Shown here piece by piece: positions 1 through 6,036 of a stretch of 8,531 bases of DNA. Below the pieces are notes generated by a model. The model searched no databases and was not told where the DNA came from. It worked only from the letters and a program-made list of their open reading frames with translations. Made by a program: the position numbers and the translations under genes. Position 1 is the stretch's first letter, and every line of letters begins with the position of its first letter. Source of the DNA: Sedimenticola sp. (GTDB lineage: Bacteria; Pseudomonadota; Gammaproteobacteria; Chromatiales; Chromatiaceae); assembly GCA_030619405.1 (NCBI GenBank), contig JAUXBK010000105.1, forward strand, positions 1 through 8,531, given 5' to 3'.

Positions 1-1941
1 CAACTGCACCCGGCCCTCGACATCCCGGTAGGCCGCCGGGAGCCCCTCCCGGGCACTGAGCCAGTTGGCGTAACGGGCGGCATCGTCCCAGCTGACCCCG
101 ACCACCGGCTGGTCGTCGCCATCCAGCGTGATCCCGGCCGCCGCCCCGGAGCTGTGGCCCGGGCGGAAGCGTCGAAACTCCCCGTTGGTCACCTCCCGTG
201 GGGCGATCCGGAACGGCCGGCTGAGACTCACCTGGCGCAGATTCTCGTTGGCCCGGCGCCCGGGCTCACGGCGGGAGGCGCCCAAGGTGAAACTGCCGAC
301 AGGTGCCAGCCGCTGCATTCCCTTCACCACTGCAACGGGCGCCACCTTGGATTGCCGCCCCTTGCCATTGCTTCCTCCCTTGCCCCCCTTGCCTCCTCCG
401 GATCCGCTTCCTTCCCGTTTCAGCGTTACCTCCAGGTTGCGGCTGATCCCCATGATCGGGGTCACCTCTCTCCGGTAGGGCAGATAGCCCGGCTTGCGGA
501 TCTCGATCCGGTGCGGCCGGGCGGTCAGCTGCAGGCGTGCGGTGGCGGGTCCCTTGGGACGGCCATCCACCAGCAGCTCCGCATCCGCCGGGGTAGTGGT
601 GATGAACAGGGTCCCGTACTCCGCCTGCAGCGGCACCTCCAGCCGCCGCGCCTCACCCGACTTCAGCTCCAGCGTGCGCCGGGCCGGCCGGTAACCCGCC
701 CGGGTAACGCTGAGCACATGGGCCAGCTCCGGCTCCAGCCGCAACTCCAGGGGGGTCTGCCCCACGTAGACCCCATCCAGCGTGACACTGCCACCGGCGG
801 GCCGACTGCTCAGGGTGAGAATGCCGTCCAGCTTCTCCAGCCGTACAGGGTCCAGCAGGCGCTGCTCTCCGGCAGCCACCTGAAGATCGAAGGCGTGGGG
901 CTTGTACCCTTCCAGCATCAGTTGCAGCCGGTGCTCTCCACTCGACAGCTCCAGCTCCCCGGGGGTCTGCCCCAACCGCTTCCCCTGCTCCCGGATCTCC
1001 GCCCCAGCGGGTTTGCTCGTAATCCTTATCACCCCCCAGTCCGGCGCCAGTTTCAAGGTTACCTGCTGCCGCTTGCCCCTGCCTGTCACCTCCAGATCCT
1101 GCTCCAGGGGCCGGTAACGGGGCAGTTCCAGGCGCAGCCGGTGGCGCCCCGGGGAGAGTTCCAGCTCCGCCAGCGGTGTGTTCCCCTTTGGCTCCCCATC
1201 CACCTGCAGCACCGCCCCTCCCGGCTCACTCCCGATCGAGACCAGACCGGGCAGCATCGCCAGGGAGAAGCGGAAACGGCGAGCCCCGTCTGCGGTCACC
1301 GTTATCTTCTCCAGCAGCGGCCGGTATCCCGCTGCCGCTGCCTCCAGGGTGTACTCCCCGGGCAGCACCAGGTAGCGCTCACCGAACGGGATGGGGGGCG
1401 GAAAGCCCCGCAGTGAAACGCTCGCCGGTTCCGGCTCCAACTGCAGGGTGAGCGGCACCGCCAGTAGAATGAAAGCGGCAGCCAGGAGCAGCAGAGCGAA
1501 AAGGGAGGCGAGGGCCCAGCGCAGGCCCCGGCGACGCCCTCCCCATCCTCCGCTGACCGGCGGAGTCACCGGGTCCAGGGGCGGCTTGCCCGGCGGCGGC
1601 GACACGGGCGGGGTGAGCGGGAGTCTCTCCGCCTGCCCGAGAGAGACGATGATCTGCTCCCCCCGCACCTCCCATAAAATCACCTCATCGCCAAGCTGCA
1701 GCTGGTCCCCCGATTTGAGCCAGGTGGAACCGGCCAGACGCTCATGGTTATGCCAAAGCGGCGGGGCGGAGTCTGCCGGCTGGACGAAGGGGTGCCCCTG
1801 CTCCAGGCCGATATAGGCCACCACCCCGGGAGCGCTCTGAAGCGGGATGGCGCTCCTTTCGCCCCCGACCGCCAGCGGGTAGTCTCCGGGTTGATAGCGC
1901 CGCTCTCCCTGCGCGCTCCTGACCAGTATGATGCGGTTCAT
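1..1941 (-). CDS. FHA-like / transmembrane / PEGA-repeat / FGE-sulfatase domain protein (C-terminus cut by window edge)
   Basis: An open frame of 647 codons starts at ATG 1941-1939 and runs off the left edge. Residues 1-105 look like a degenerate FHA domain: beta-rich, ending in a LKSGDQLQLGDEV-type strand, but without the usual GR and SxxH phosphopeptide residues. A Pro-rich linker (~108-130) and an Arg patch (GGRRRGLRW) precede a transmembrane helix at ~142-166, which predicts N-in, C-out. Residues ~170-508 form about five PEGA-type repeats of ~70 residues, with signatures such as SKPAGAEI, GQTP and EGYKP; the first is the most divergent. A Gly/Lys linker (~510-528) leads into an FGE/SUMF1-like domain from ~535, with SFTLGA, REVTNGEF and PVVGVSWDDAARYANWLS. 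The FGE catalytic end lies outside the window, so enzyme versus binding fold cannot be judged. The start overlaps the upstream stop as ATGA, and GGGAG lies 5 nt before ATG. I infer an inner-membrane signalling or scaffold protein with a periplasmic sensor. Confidence 0.9.
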   Translation of the reverse strand, partial: MNRIILVRSAQGERRYQPGDYPLAVGGERSAIPLQSAPGVVAYIGLEQGHPFVQPADSAPPLWHNHERLAGSTWLKSGDQLQLGDEVILWEVRGEQIIVSLGQAERLPLTPPVSPPPGKPPLDPVTPPVSGGWGGRRRGLRWALASLFALLLLAAAFILLAVPLTLQLEPEPASVSLRGFPPPIPFGERYLVLPGEYTLEAAAAGYRPLLEKITVTADGARRFRFSLAMLPGLVSIGSEPGGAVLQVDGEPKGNTPLAELELSPGRHRLRLELPRYRPLEQDLEVTGRGKRQQVTLKLAPDWGVIRITSKPAGAEIREQGKRLGQTPGELELSSGEHRLQLMLEGYKPHAFDLQVAAGEQRLLDPVRLEKLDGILTLSSRPAGGSVTLDGVYVGQTPLELRLEPELAHVLSVTRAGYRPARRTLELKSGEARRLEVPLQAEYGTLFITTTPADAELLVDGRPKGPATARLQLTARPHRIEIRKPGYLPYRREVTPIMGISRNLEVTLKREGSGSGGGKGGKGGSNGKGRQSKVAPVAVVKGMQRLAPVGSFTLGASRREPGRRANENLRQVSLSRPFRIAPREVTNGEFRRFRPGHSSGAAAGITLDGDDQPVVGVSWDDAARYANWLSAREGLPAAYRDVEGRVQL

Positions 1942-3404
1942 ATGCGCTCCCGGCAGCGGAGTTCGAGCTCCACCGGTGGACCGGGGCGCAGGGTCACCTC
2001 CCGCCGCACGTCCCGGTAACCCTCCCGGCTGCCCACCAGGGTATAGCGCCCGGGGCGCAACTCGACCTCCTGCTGCTGAAACCGGCCGAAGCGGCCCACC
2101 CGGTAGATCACCACCGCCGTCTCGCCGTCGGAGCGCAGGCGCAGGGTCACCCGCTGCCCCATGCGCTCCAGCAGGCGCGCCAGCTGCTCCCGTTTCGCCT
2201 GCAGTCGGGGGCCTGCTTCAGCCACCCCCTGCAGGTACTGCAGCAGCTCGCGGGCGTTGTCCAGGACCGCCTGCGTCTGCAGCCGCTCCGGTTGCTGCAG
2301 ATACCGGTCGATCCGCTGCAGCAGTTTCAGCTGTTGCTGTGCGCGCTGCCGCCCCTGGCGGGCGAACAGCGCCTCTGGGTGCAGTTGGAGCGCCTCCCCG
2401 TAGAGCCGCTCCGCATCATCCCACCGCTCCTGCCCGGCGGCTTTGGCGGCTGCCTGCTGCAGCCGTTTCAACCGCGCCGCCTTGCCGGCCATCGCCAGCC
2501 GCAGCCGGGCATCCTGCAGCGCCGGGGCCGAGGGGTCCAGCTCCCCTGCCTGTTTCAGCGCCGCTACTGCAGCGGCCAGGTCACCCCGGTCCAGTGCCTC
2601 CAGCGCCCGGCCCATGGCCGCATTGAACGTCTGCTCCCGGATCTGCTTCCCCAGCCGCGCCACGCCCTCCCAGGCCTCCGGATACCCGGGATCCAGGGCG
2701 GCCGCCCGGCGAAATTTTTCAGCCGCCCCGGGCAGATCGCCCTGCCGCTCCAGGGCTGCCCCCTGCCGGGTGAGCTCCAGCACCTGACCTAGTATCACTG
2801 CCTGCTCCCGGCCCGCCCGGGCCTCTTCCGAGTCCGGTTGCAACGCCTGTGCGGCAGCGAAAGCGCGGGCTGCGGCCTTGGGCTCCCCGGCGGCCAGCGC
2901 CTCCCGGCCCGACTGCATGGCAGTGGAGAAACGCTCAGGCAGGGAGCGCTCCAGCTCATCCAGCGCCCGTGCCGCCGCCCGGTATTGAATGGCCGCCTGC
3001 TCGAAGCGCCCCCGGTCGAAGGCCTCGTCACCCCTGGTTATCTGGCCCGTCAGCTCCCGGAATGCATCAGCGGCCCAGGTTGCCGCGCCGGCCACTTCCA
3101 GTTCCGCCCGACGCCGCAGCACACGTTCCAGCGCCGCTTCCGCATCCCCCTTCTGCTGCAACAGCCGGCTGCGTTCCACTATCGGCCCCGGGGTTGCCGC
3201 AGCCTCCGGCGCCGGCCCGTTTACCGCGGTGGGGGTAACGACAGAGGGCAGGATCAACACCACCGCCAGCAGCAGTGCCAGCAGCAGCGCAGCGATCAGC
3301 CAGGGCCAGGGGAAAGTGCGGGACGGGGGATGGCTGCCACCGGTTTCCGATCCCGGAGGAGTCAGCTTTGGCACCGACTGCTGGTTTATGACGCTACGTT
3401 CCAA
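1938..3404 (-). CDS. Membrane-anchored TPR protein with C-terminal PEGA-like domain
   Basis: This is a 488-residue protein. An N-terminal Ser/Pro-rich tail (~1-32) is followed by one transmembrane helix at ~33-53 (WPWLIAALLLALLLAVVLIL), so the bulk is probably periplasmic. An Ala/Pro linker follows. Helical repeats of TPR type lie at about 118-150, 160-190, 211-240, 262-290 and 314-342, with typical pieces such as GDLPGAAEKFRRAAALDP and ERWDDAERLYGEALQLHP. A helical stretch (345-415) leads to a beta-rich C-terminus (418-484) with ELRPGRYTLVGSREGYRDV, which resembles one PEGA repeat like those in the next gene. The start is TTG 3404-3402: a TGA stop is immediately upstream in frame, and no ATG or GTG gives the transmembrane segment. 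A weak GGAT lies upstream. Its stop overlaps the next gene's start as ATGA. TPR repeats usually mediate protein-protein contacts, so a scaffold role beside the PEGA/FGE protein is my inference. Confidence 0.87.
   Translation of the reverse strand: MERSVINQQSVPKLTPPGSETGGSHPPSRTFPWPWLIAALLLALLLAVVLILPSVVTPTAVNGPAPEAAATPGPIVERSRLLQQKGDAEAALERVLRRRAELEVAGAATWAADAFRELTGQITRGDEAFDRGRFEQAAIQYRAAARALDELERSLPERFSTAMQSGREALAAGEPKAAARAFAAAQALQPDSEEARAGREQAVILGQVLELTRQGAALERQGDLPGAAEKFRRAAALDPGYPEAWEGVARLGKQIREQTFNAAMGRALEALDRGDLAAAVAALKQAGELDPSAPALQDARLRLAMAGKAARLKRLQQAAAKAAGQERWDDAERLYGEALQLHPEALFARQGRQRAQQQLKLLQRIDRYLQQPERLQTQAVLDNARELLQYLQGVAEAGPRLQAKREQLARLLERMGQRVTLRLRSDGETAVVIYRVGRFGRFQQQEVELRPGRYTLVGSREGYRDVRREVTLRPGPPVELELRCRERI
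1947..1951 (-). promoter_or_regulatory. Ribosome binding site for the PEGA/FGE gene
   Basis: GGGAG sits five bases before the ATG at 1941, inside the last codons of the upstream TPR gene. Together with the ATGA overlap it fixes the start and suggests translational coupling with independent initiation. Confidence 0.6.
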
Positions 3405-3450
3405 TCAACTATCCGGGTAACCGTTCACGGAATCAATAGACATTAGGCCG

Positions 3451-3477
3451 CGGATCAACACGGATCAAACACAGATT
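3451..3477. repeat. Short imperfect tandem repeat (GGATCAA type)
   Basis: CGGATCAACA is followed at once by CGGATCAAAC and then by ACAGATTT, giving a period of 10-11 bases. It resembles the short GGATnAACA-type intergenic tandems seen in many bacterial genomes. It lies in the leader of the TPR gene, about 50 bp upstream of its TTG. Confidence 0.5.
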
Positions 3478-3484
3478 TCCCTCG

Positions 3485-3592
3485 TTCCCACGCTCCGCGT
3501 GGGAATGCCGCCACCCGCGACGCTCTTCTGCGTCGCCTGGCACTACCCCCGAGCCACGCATGGGTTCCCACGCAAAGCGTGGGAACCAGTAG
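3485..3592. repeat. REP-like palindrome cluster (three hairpins)
   Basis: Three perfect hairpins lie in a row. The first has arms TTCCCACGC and GCGTGGGAA with a TCC loop (3485-3505). The second has arms GCGACGC and GCGTCGC with a 6-base loop (3517-3536). The third has 11-bp arms GGTTCCCACGC and GCGTGGGAACC with an AAA loop (3563-3587). The first and third share the core CCCACGC/GCGTGGG, and a further copy lies at 5919-5944. This layout is typical of dispersed REP/REPIN-type elements. A role in mRNA stability or transcript ends between the two gene pairs is possible, but is inference. Confidence 0.75.
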
Positions 3593-3612
3593 TAAGGTTC
3601 CCCTGTTTTTCA

Positions 3613-3629
3613 TTCTGAATTCTGAATTC
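3613..3629. repeat. Period-7 tandem repeat (TTCTGAA)
   Basis: TTCTGAA occurs twice in tandem plus a partial third copy (TTC), ending just outside the lipoprotein stop codon at 3635-3637. It is a simple sequence repeat with no visible coding role. Confidence 0.6.
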
Positions 3630-3634
3630 CATAG

Positions 3635-4858
3635 TCAGTTTCCCACCCCCAGCCCGGTCTCCGTGAGGTGGATACGATGCAGCAGTTTGCGCCACTTGGC
3701 GTACTGGCTCTCCGCGGAACCGGTGAGACGGTGGGTCTCCCCCTCCATCTCCACCACCATCGGGCTGGCCTCGGACTCGAACGAGGTACCCAGCTCATCC
3801 AGCGCATCGATATGGATCTGCTTCTCTGAATCCTTATCGAACCCGCTCTTGACCGCAAGAGCGCCACCGATGATCATCACGTTTCTCAGGGACTCGGTGC
3901 TGACCCGGACGTTCCTGTTTCCCAGTATACTGAGCGCAATGGCGCCGACGATGACACCGGCACCCAGCAACTTGCGGGTCATCGCCTGCTGCTCCACCTC
4001 GCGCAGACTGGTCGCCTCTTCAGAGCGGTACCTGCGCCAGTTGGCGTAGGGCTCCCAGAGGTCCCGGTAGTAGGCATCATAGCGGCCGTTCAGAGTATCG
4101 ATGAAGAGATAGTCCCGTTCCCGGATGGCCAGCACCCGCTGCAGCATGGGATCCTCCTGCGCCGGCAACCGGCGAATCGTCCTGCGGCCCTGCCCGTCAT
4201 CACCTACATAGCCCGCGAACGCGGAGGGGGCCATCTCAGTGGCGAACCTCAACTCTGCCACCTGCCGGATCCTGGCGGGGGTACCCGCCGGCAACGCCTC
4301 CTGCTGCCGGGCCAGGTCATTAGCGATGGCGTTGTATATCTGCTGGAAGGCGTCGATCCGCCCCCGGTCGATATGGTCATAAGCATCTGCCTTCACCACC
4401 TGCCGGTAATCCCGGTCCAGCCACTGCTGACCGGTGCTGTCCTGCGCCGTGATGTGCAACTTCAACTGCTCACCATCGGAGGCGAGGACATGTCCCCGGA
4501 CCAGCAGCTCCGACCCGGGGTGGTCACCCTGGGGCAGCACCCGGACCGCCCCCCAGAGGCCGGTCTGCTGCAGTGTCTTCTTCAGCTGGACCGGGAAAAA
4601 ACGCGCCTCCGCCTTGCGGATCTCCGGGGTGATGCCTCGGGCCATATCCTCTTCGGTCGGGGCGGGACCTTCATCGAACACCTCAATCCAGACATCCAGC
4701 AGGCGATCTTCCGGCAGATCCCCCGACGCCTTGTCCAGGGCCACCGAACCATCGATGTCACCGCGCTGCTCCAGGCTGGTGCAACCGGTGAGCAGCAGCA
4801 ACAGTGTAAGCAGCAGATACAACAGTGACCGGCCCGGGTTCGTGATGCTAACCATCAT
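3635..4858 (-). CDS. Uncharacterised outer-membrane lipoprotein
   Basis: This 407-residue protein starts with a type II signal peptide: a short basic n-region, a Leu-rich core (~12-23) and a lipobox LTGC with the acylated cysteine at residue 26. The +2 residue is Thr, which favours sorting to the outer membrane. The mature part begins with an acidic stretch, then an alpha/beta region (~55-185) including FFPVQLKKTLQQTGLWGAVR and a strand-rich LLVRGHVLASDG part. A charged, Tyr/Trp-rich helical region (~245-295) follows, with RYDAYYRDLWEPYANWRRYR. Two Gly-rich hydrophobic segments at ~297-313 and ~325-338 could insert in or lie on a membrane. A polar C-terminus follows. I do not recognise the family; the first region loosely recalls lipoproteins that carry a TolB/CsgG-like fold, but that is unproven. 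The start ATG overlaps the upstream stop as ATGA, and AAGG lies 10 nt before it. A second ATG follows immediately and could equally serve. Confidence 0.88.
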   Translation of the reverse strand: MMVSITNPGRSLLYLLLTLLLLLTGCTSLEQRGDIDGSVALDKASGDLPEDRLLDVWIEVFDEGPAPTEEDMARGITPEIRKAEARFFPVQLKKTLQQTGLWGAVRVLPQGDHPGSELLVRGHVLASDGEQLKLHITAQDSTGQQWLDRDYRQVVKADAYDHIDRGRIDAFQQIYNAIANDLARQQEALPAGTPARIRQVAELRFATEMAPSAFAGYVGDDGQGRRTIRRLPAQEDPMLQRVLAIRERDYLFIDTLNGRYDAYYRDLWEPYANWRRYRSEEATSLREVEQQAMTRKLLGAGVIVGAIALSILGNRNVRVSTESLRNVMIIGGALAVKSGFDKDSEKQIHIDALDELGTSFESEASPMVVEMEGETHRLTGSAESQYAKWRKLLHRIHLTETGLGVGN

Positions 4859-5682
4859 CGGGTTGATGCCTTATAGCGCTTATATTCGTCCCAGAGCTTG
4901 CGGCGCAACTCCGGGTCCTGCTCTTTCATCGCAGCCTCTCGCAGTTGCCGGGCCACCACATCGTCACCCTTGCCGTCCGGGACATCTTCCGGCGGTGCGT
5001 TACCACCCTTGCCGCCACCGCCTGCACCCTTGCCAGATCCGGGTTTCCCGGCGCCTTTCCCCGCTTCACCGGGTTCCTCGCCGGCAGACGCCTCCTGCTC
5101 TGACCCGCCCTGGGTCGGGTCCCCATTACCCTCCCCGTGGTCGCCAGTTTCGCCACTCCCCCCATCCCGGCCCGCAACACCCTCGTTACCGGCAGCCCCG
5201 CCGCCACTGCTGCCACCGCTTCTCGGGGTACGGGAGGCGATCTTCCGCTGCTCCGTCAGCAGCATCTCATCGAACGCCCCCAGCCCATCCATCAGGACCG
5301 CATCCAGAGCGGCAACCTCTTCTTGCGGGGTCTGCTCGCTGACCGGGTCGCCCGGCATGCCCACTTGTGATGCCATGGCATCACAGGGCAGCTGCTCCCT
5401 GTCGGCATCGGAGTAGCGGCGCAACACCTCCCGGCACTGCACAGAGACACGAAAACCCAGATCCCCCAGATAACGGCTGAACTCCCGCTGTTGACCGGGG
5501 GTCAGGCGCCCGCTGGCAACCAGCGCCCGGTACTCACCCTGCAGCCGCTCCCAGGCCGCTGCGGTAACGATCAGCTCCTTCACCAATGGTTCAGCCAACA
5601 ACTCTGCAGCCGGCAAACGGACTGCCACCACACTGAGCGCCGCGATGATCAGGATCTGCAACAGCTTGACGGAAAACCACAT
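4855..5682 (-). CDS. Secreted or membrane-tethered protein with Gly-rich linker, function unknown
   Basis: I take the start at ATG 5682, which gives 275 residues and opens directly with a signal sequence (MWFSVKLLQILIIAALSVV, then a likely cleavage near LPAAE). An in-frame ATG at 5712 would add 10 polar residues, but it has no Shine-Dalgarno and lies at the predicted transcription start. After the signal comes a helical domain (~30-150) with two cysteines (residues 83 and 100) that could form a disulfide. A low-complexity Gly-rich stretch (~155-239) follows, acidic in its first half and Gly/Lys-rich in its second (GKGAGGGGKGG). The end is a compact charged helix (~241-275) with VARQLREAAMKEQDPELR and LWDEYKRYK, which looks like a conserved docking segment. 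I cannot name the family. It is coupled to the lipoprotein gene by an ATGA overlap, so both products probably act together in the periplasm. Confidence 0.83.
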   Translation of the reverse strand: MWFSVKLLQILIIAALSVVAVRLPAAELLAEPLVKELIVTAAAWERLQGEYRALVASGRLTPGQQREFSRYLGDLGFRVSVQCREVLRRYSDADREQLPCDAMASQVGMPGDPVSEQTPQEEVAALDAVLMDGLGAFDEMLLTEQRKIASRTPRSGGSSGGGAAGNEGVAGRDGGSGETGDHGEGNGDPTQGGSEQEASAGEEPGEAGKGAGKPGSGKGAGGGGKGGNAPPEDVPDGKGDDVVARQLREAAMKEQDPELRRKLWDEYKRYKASTR

Positions 5683-5718
5683 CGACCTACTGCCTGGGGA
5701 ATCACTTTGCATTTTTTT

Positions 5719-5746
5719 ATTTTAGCATGACCCAATCGCCTGCCAT
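5719..5746 (-). promoter_or_regulatory. Candidate sigma-70 promoter (extended -10)
   Basis: On the minus strand, TGC followed by TAAAAT (5724-5719) forms an extended -10. ATGGCA (5746-5741) is a 4-of-6 match to the -35 consensus with a 16-bp spacer. Initiation would fall near 5712, giving a leader of about 30 nt before the ATG at 5682 and arguing against the earlier ATG. It would drive the secreted protein and lipoprotein pair independently of the MoxR/DUF58 pair. Confidence 0.45.
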
Positions 5747-5782
5747 GCCCAGAGAGGGGAAGACATAACATTACCCCCATTC

Positions 5783-6001
5783 AAGTTAGAACGAAATTTC
5801 TCGCGCAAAGACGCAAAGGAAAATCAAAACTATTTTTTGCAGGGGCCCACACTCTGCATAAGCGCCTGTTCCACAGGCTGGTTTTTCTCCGAGACGCAGG
5901 CGCGCTACCGTATGCGCACCCACGCAAAGCGTGGGAACCAGCAGTTTTTTAATGTTTTCTTTGCGCCTTTGCGCCTTTGCGCGAGTAAATTTTTTAAGTT
6001 A
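5783..6001. mobile_element. MITE-like inverted-repeat element
   Basis: The left arm AAATTTCTCGCGCAAAG (5794-5810) matches the reverse complement of 5975-5992, AAATTTACTCGCGCAAAG, with a single-base indel. Further CGCAAAG units extend each arm inward, two in the left arm and three in the right. The direct hexamer AAGTTA occurs at both outer ends (5783-5788 and 5996-6001), as expected of a target-site duplication. The interior has a 6-bp hairpin (5864-5878), a GCTGGTT/AACCAGC pairing (5877-5883 with 5936-5942) and a REP-like hairpin. No transposase gene is present, so it would be non-autonomous. A hexamer in AT-rich DNA can match by chance. Confidence 0.55.
5919..5944. repeat. REP-like hairpin, second location
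   Basis: The arms CCCACGC (5919-5925) and GCGTGGG (5929-5935) enclose an AAA loop. Across 26 bases it matches 3567-3592 in the other gap with one mismatch and in the same orientation. It lies inside the inverted-repeat element. Confidence 0.75.
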
Positions 6002-6036
6002 TGGGTAACGAGATGGGGAAGAGGGCACAAAGCTGG

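Larger units (their letters stand above)
3405..3634. other. Intergenic gap with hairpins and short tandem repeats
   Basis: This 230 bp gap separates the lipoprotein stop from the TTG start of the TPR gene and contains no convincing reading frame. From low to high coordinates it holds a short GGATCAA tandem (3452-3468), three hairpins (3485-3587) and a period-7 TTCTGAA tandem (3613-3629). No hairpin is followed by a T-tract on the minus strand, so I see no intrinsic terminator. No strong sigma-70 promoter is evident for the TPR gene; transcription may read through from upstream. Confidence 0.7.
5683..6036. other. Intergenic gap between DUF58 and the Gly-rich protein gene
   Basis: The gap carries the inverted-repeat element (5783-6001) and the candidate promoter (5719-5746). 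The remaining ~35 bases beyond each side show nothing I can assign. The short open frames here are made of repeat sequence and have no ribosome binding site. Confidence 0.7.

Noticed and set aside
1..340. True sulfatase-activating formylglycine-generating enzyme
   Set aside because: No sulfatase is encoded nearby, and the catalytic cysteine region is outside the window. Only the family fold can be claimed.
154..1416. 420-codon open frame on the plus strand
   Set aside because: It lies antisense to the PEGA/FGE gene. Its translation is Pro/Gln/Leu-rich without domain signatures, while the minus strand gives clear PEGA repeats and FGE motifs. It is an artefact of high GC.
3485..3587. Hairpins as intrinsic terminators
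   Set aside because: The stems are strong, but none is followed by a T-run in the direction of the genes. They fit dispersed palindromes better.
4434..5342. 302-codon open frame on the plus strand
   Set aside because: It is antisense across the lipoprotein and the Gly-rich gene and crosses their junction. It is Ser/Pro/Arg-rich with no motif or ribosome site.
5794..5992. CRISPR array from repeated CGCAAAG units
   Set aside because: The units are 7-8 bases, contiguous and in opposite orientation on the two sides, without uniform repeats and spacers.
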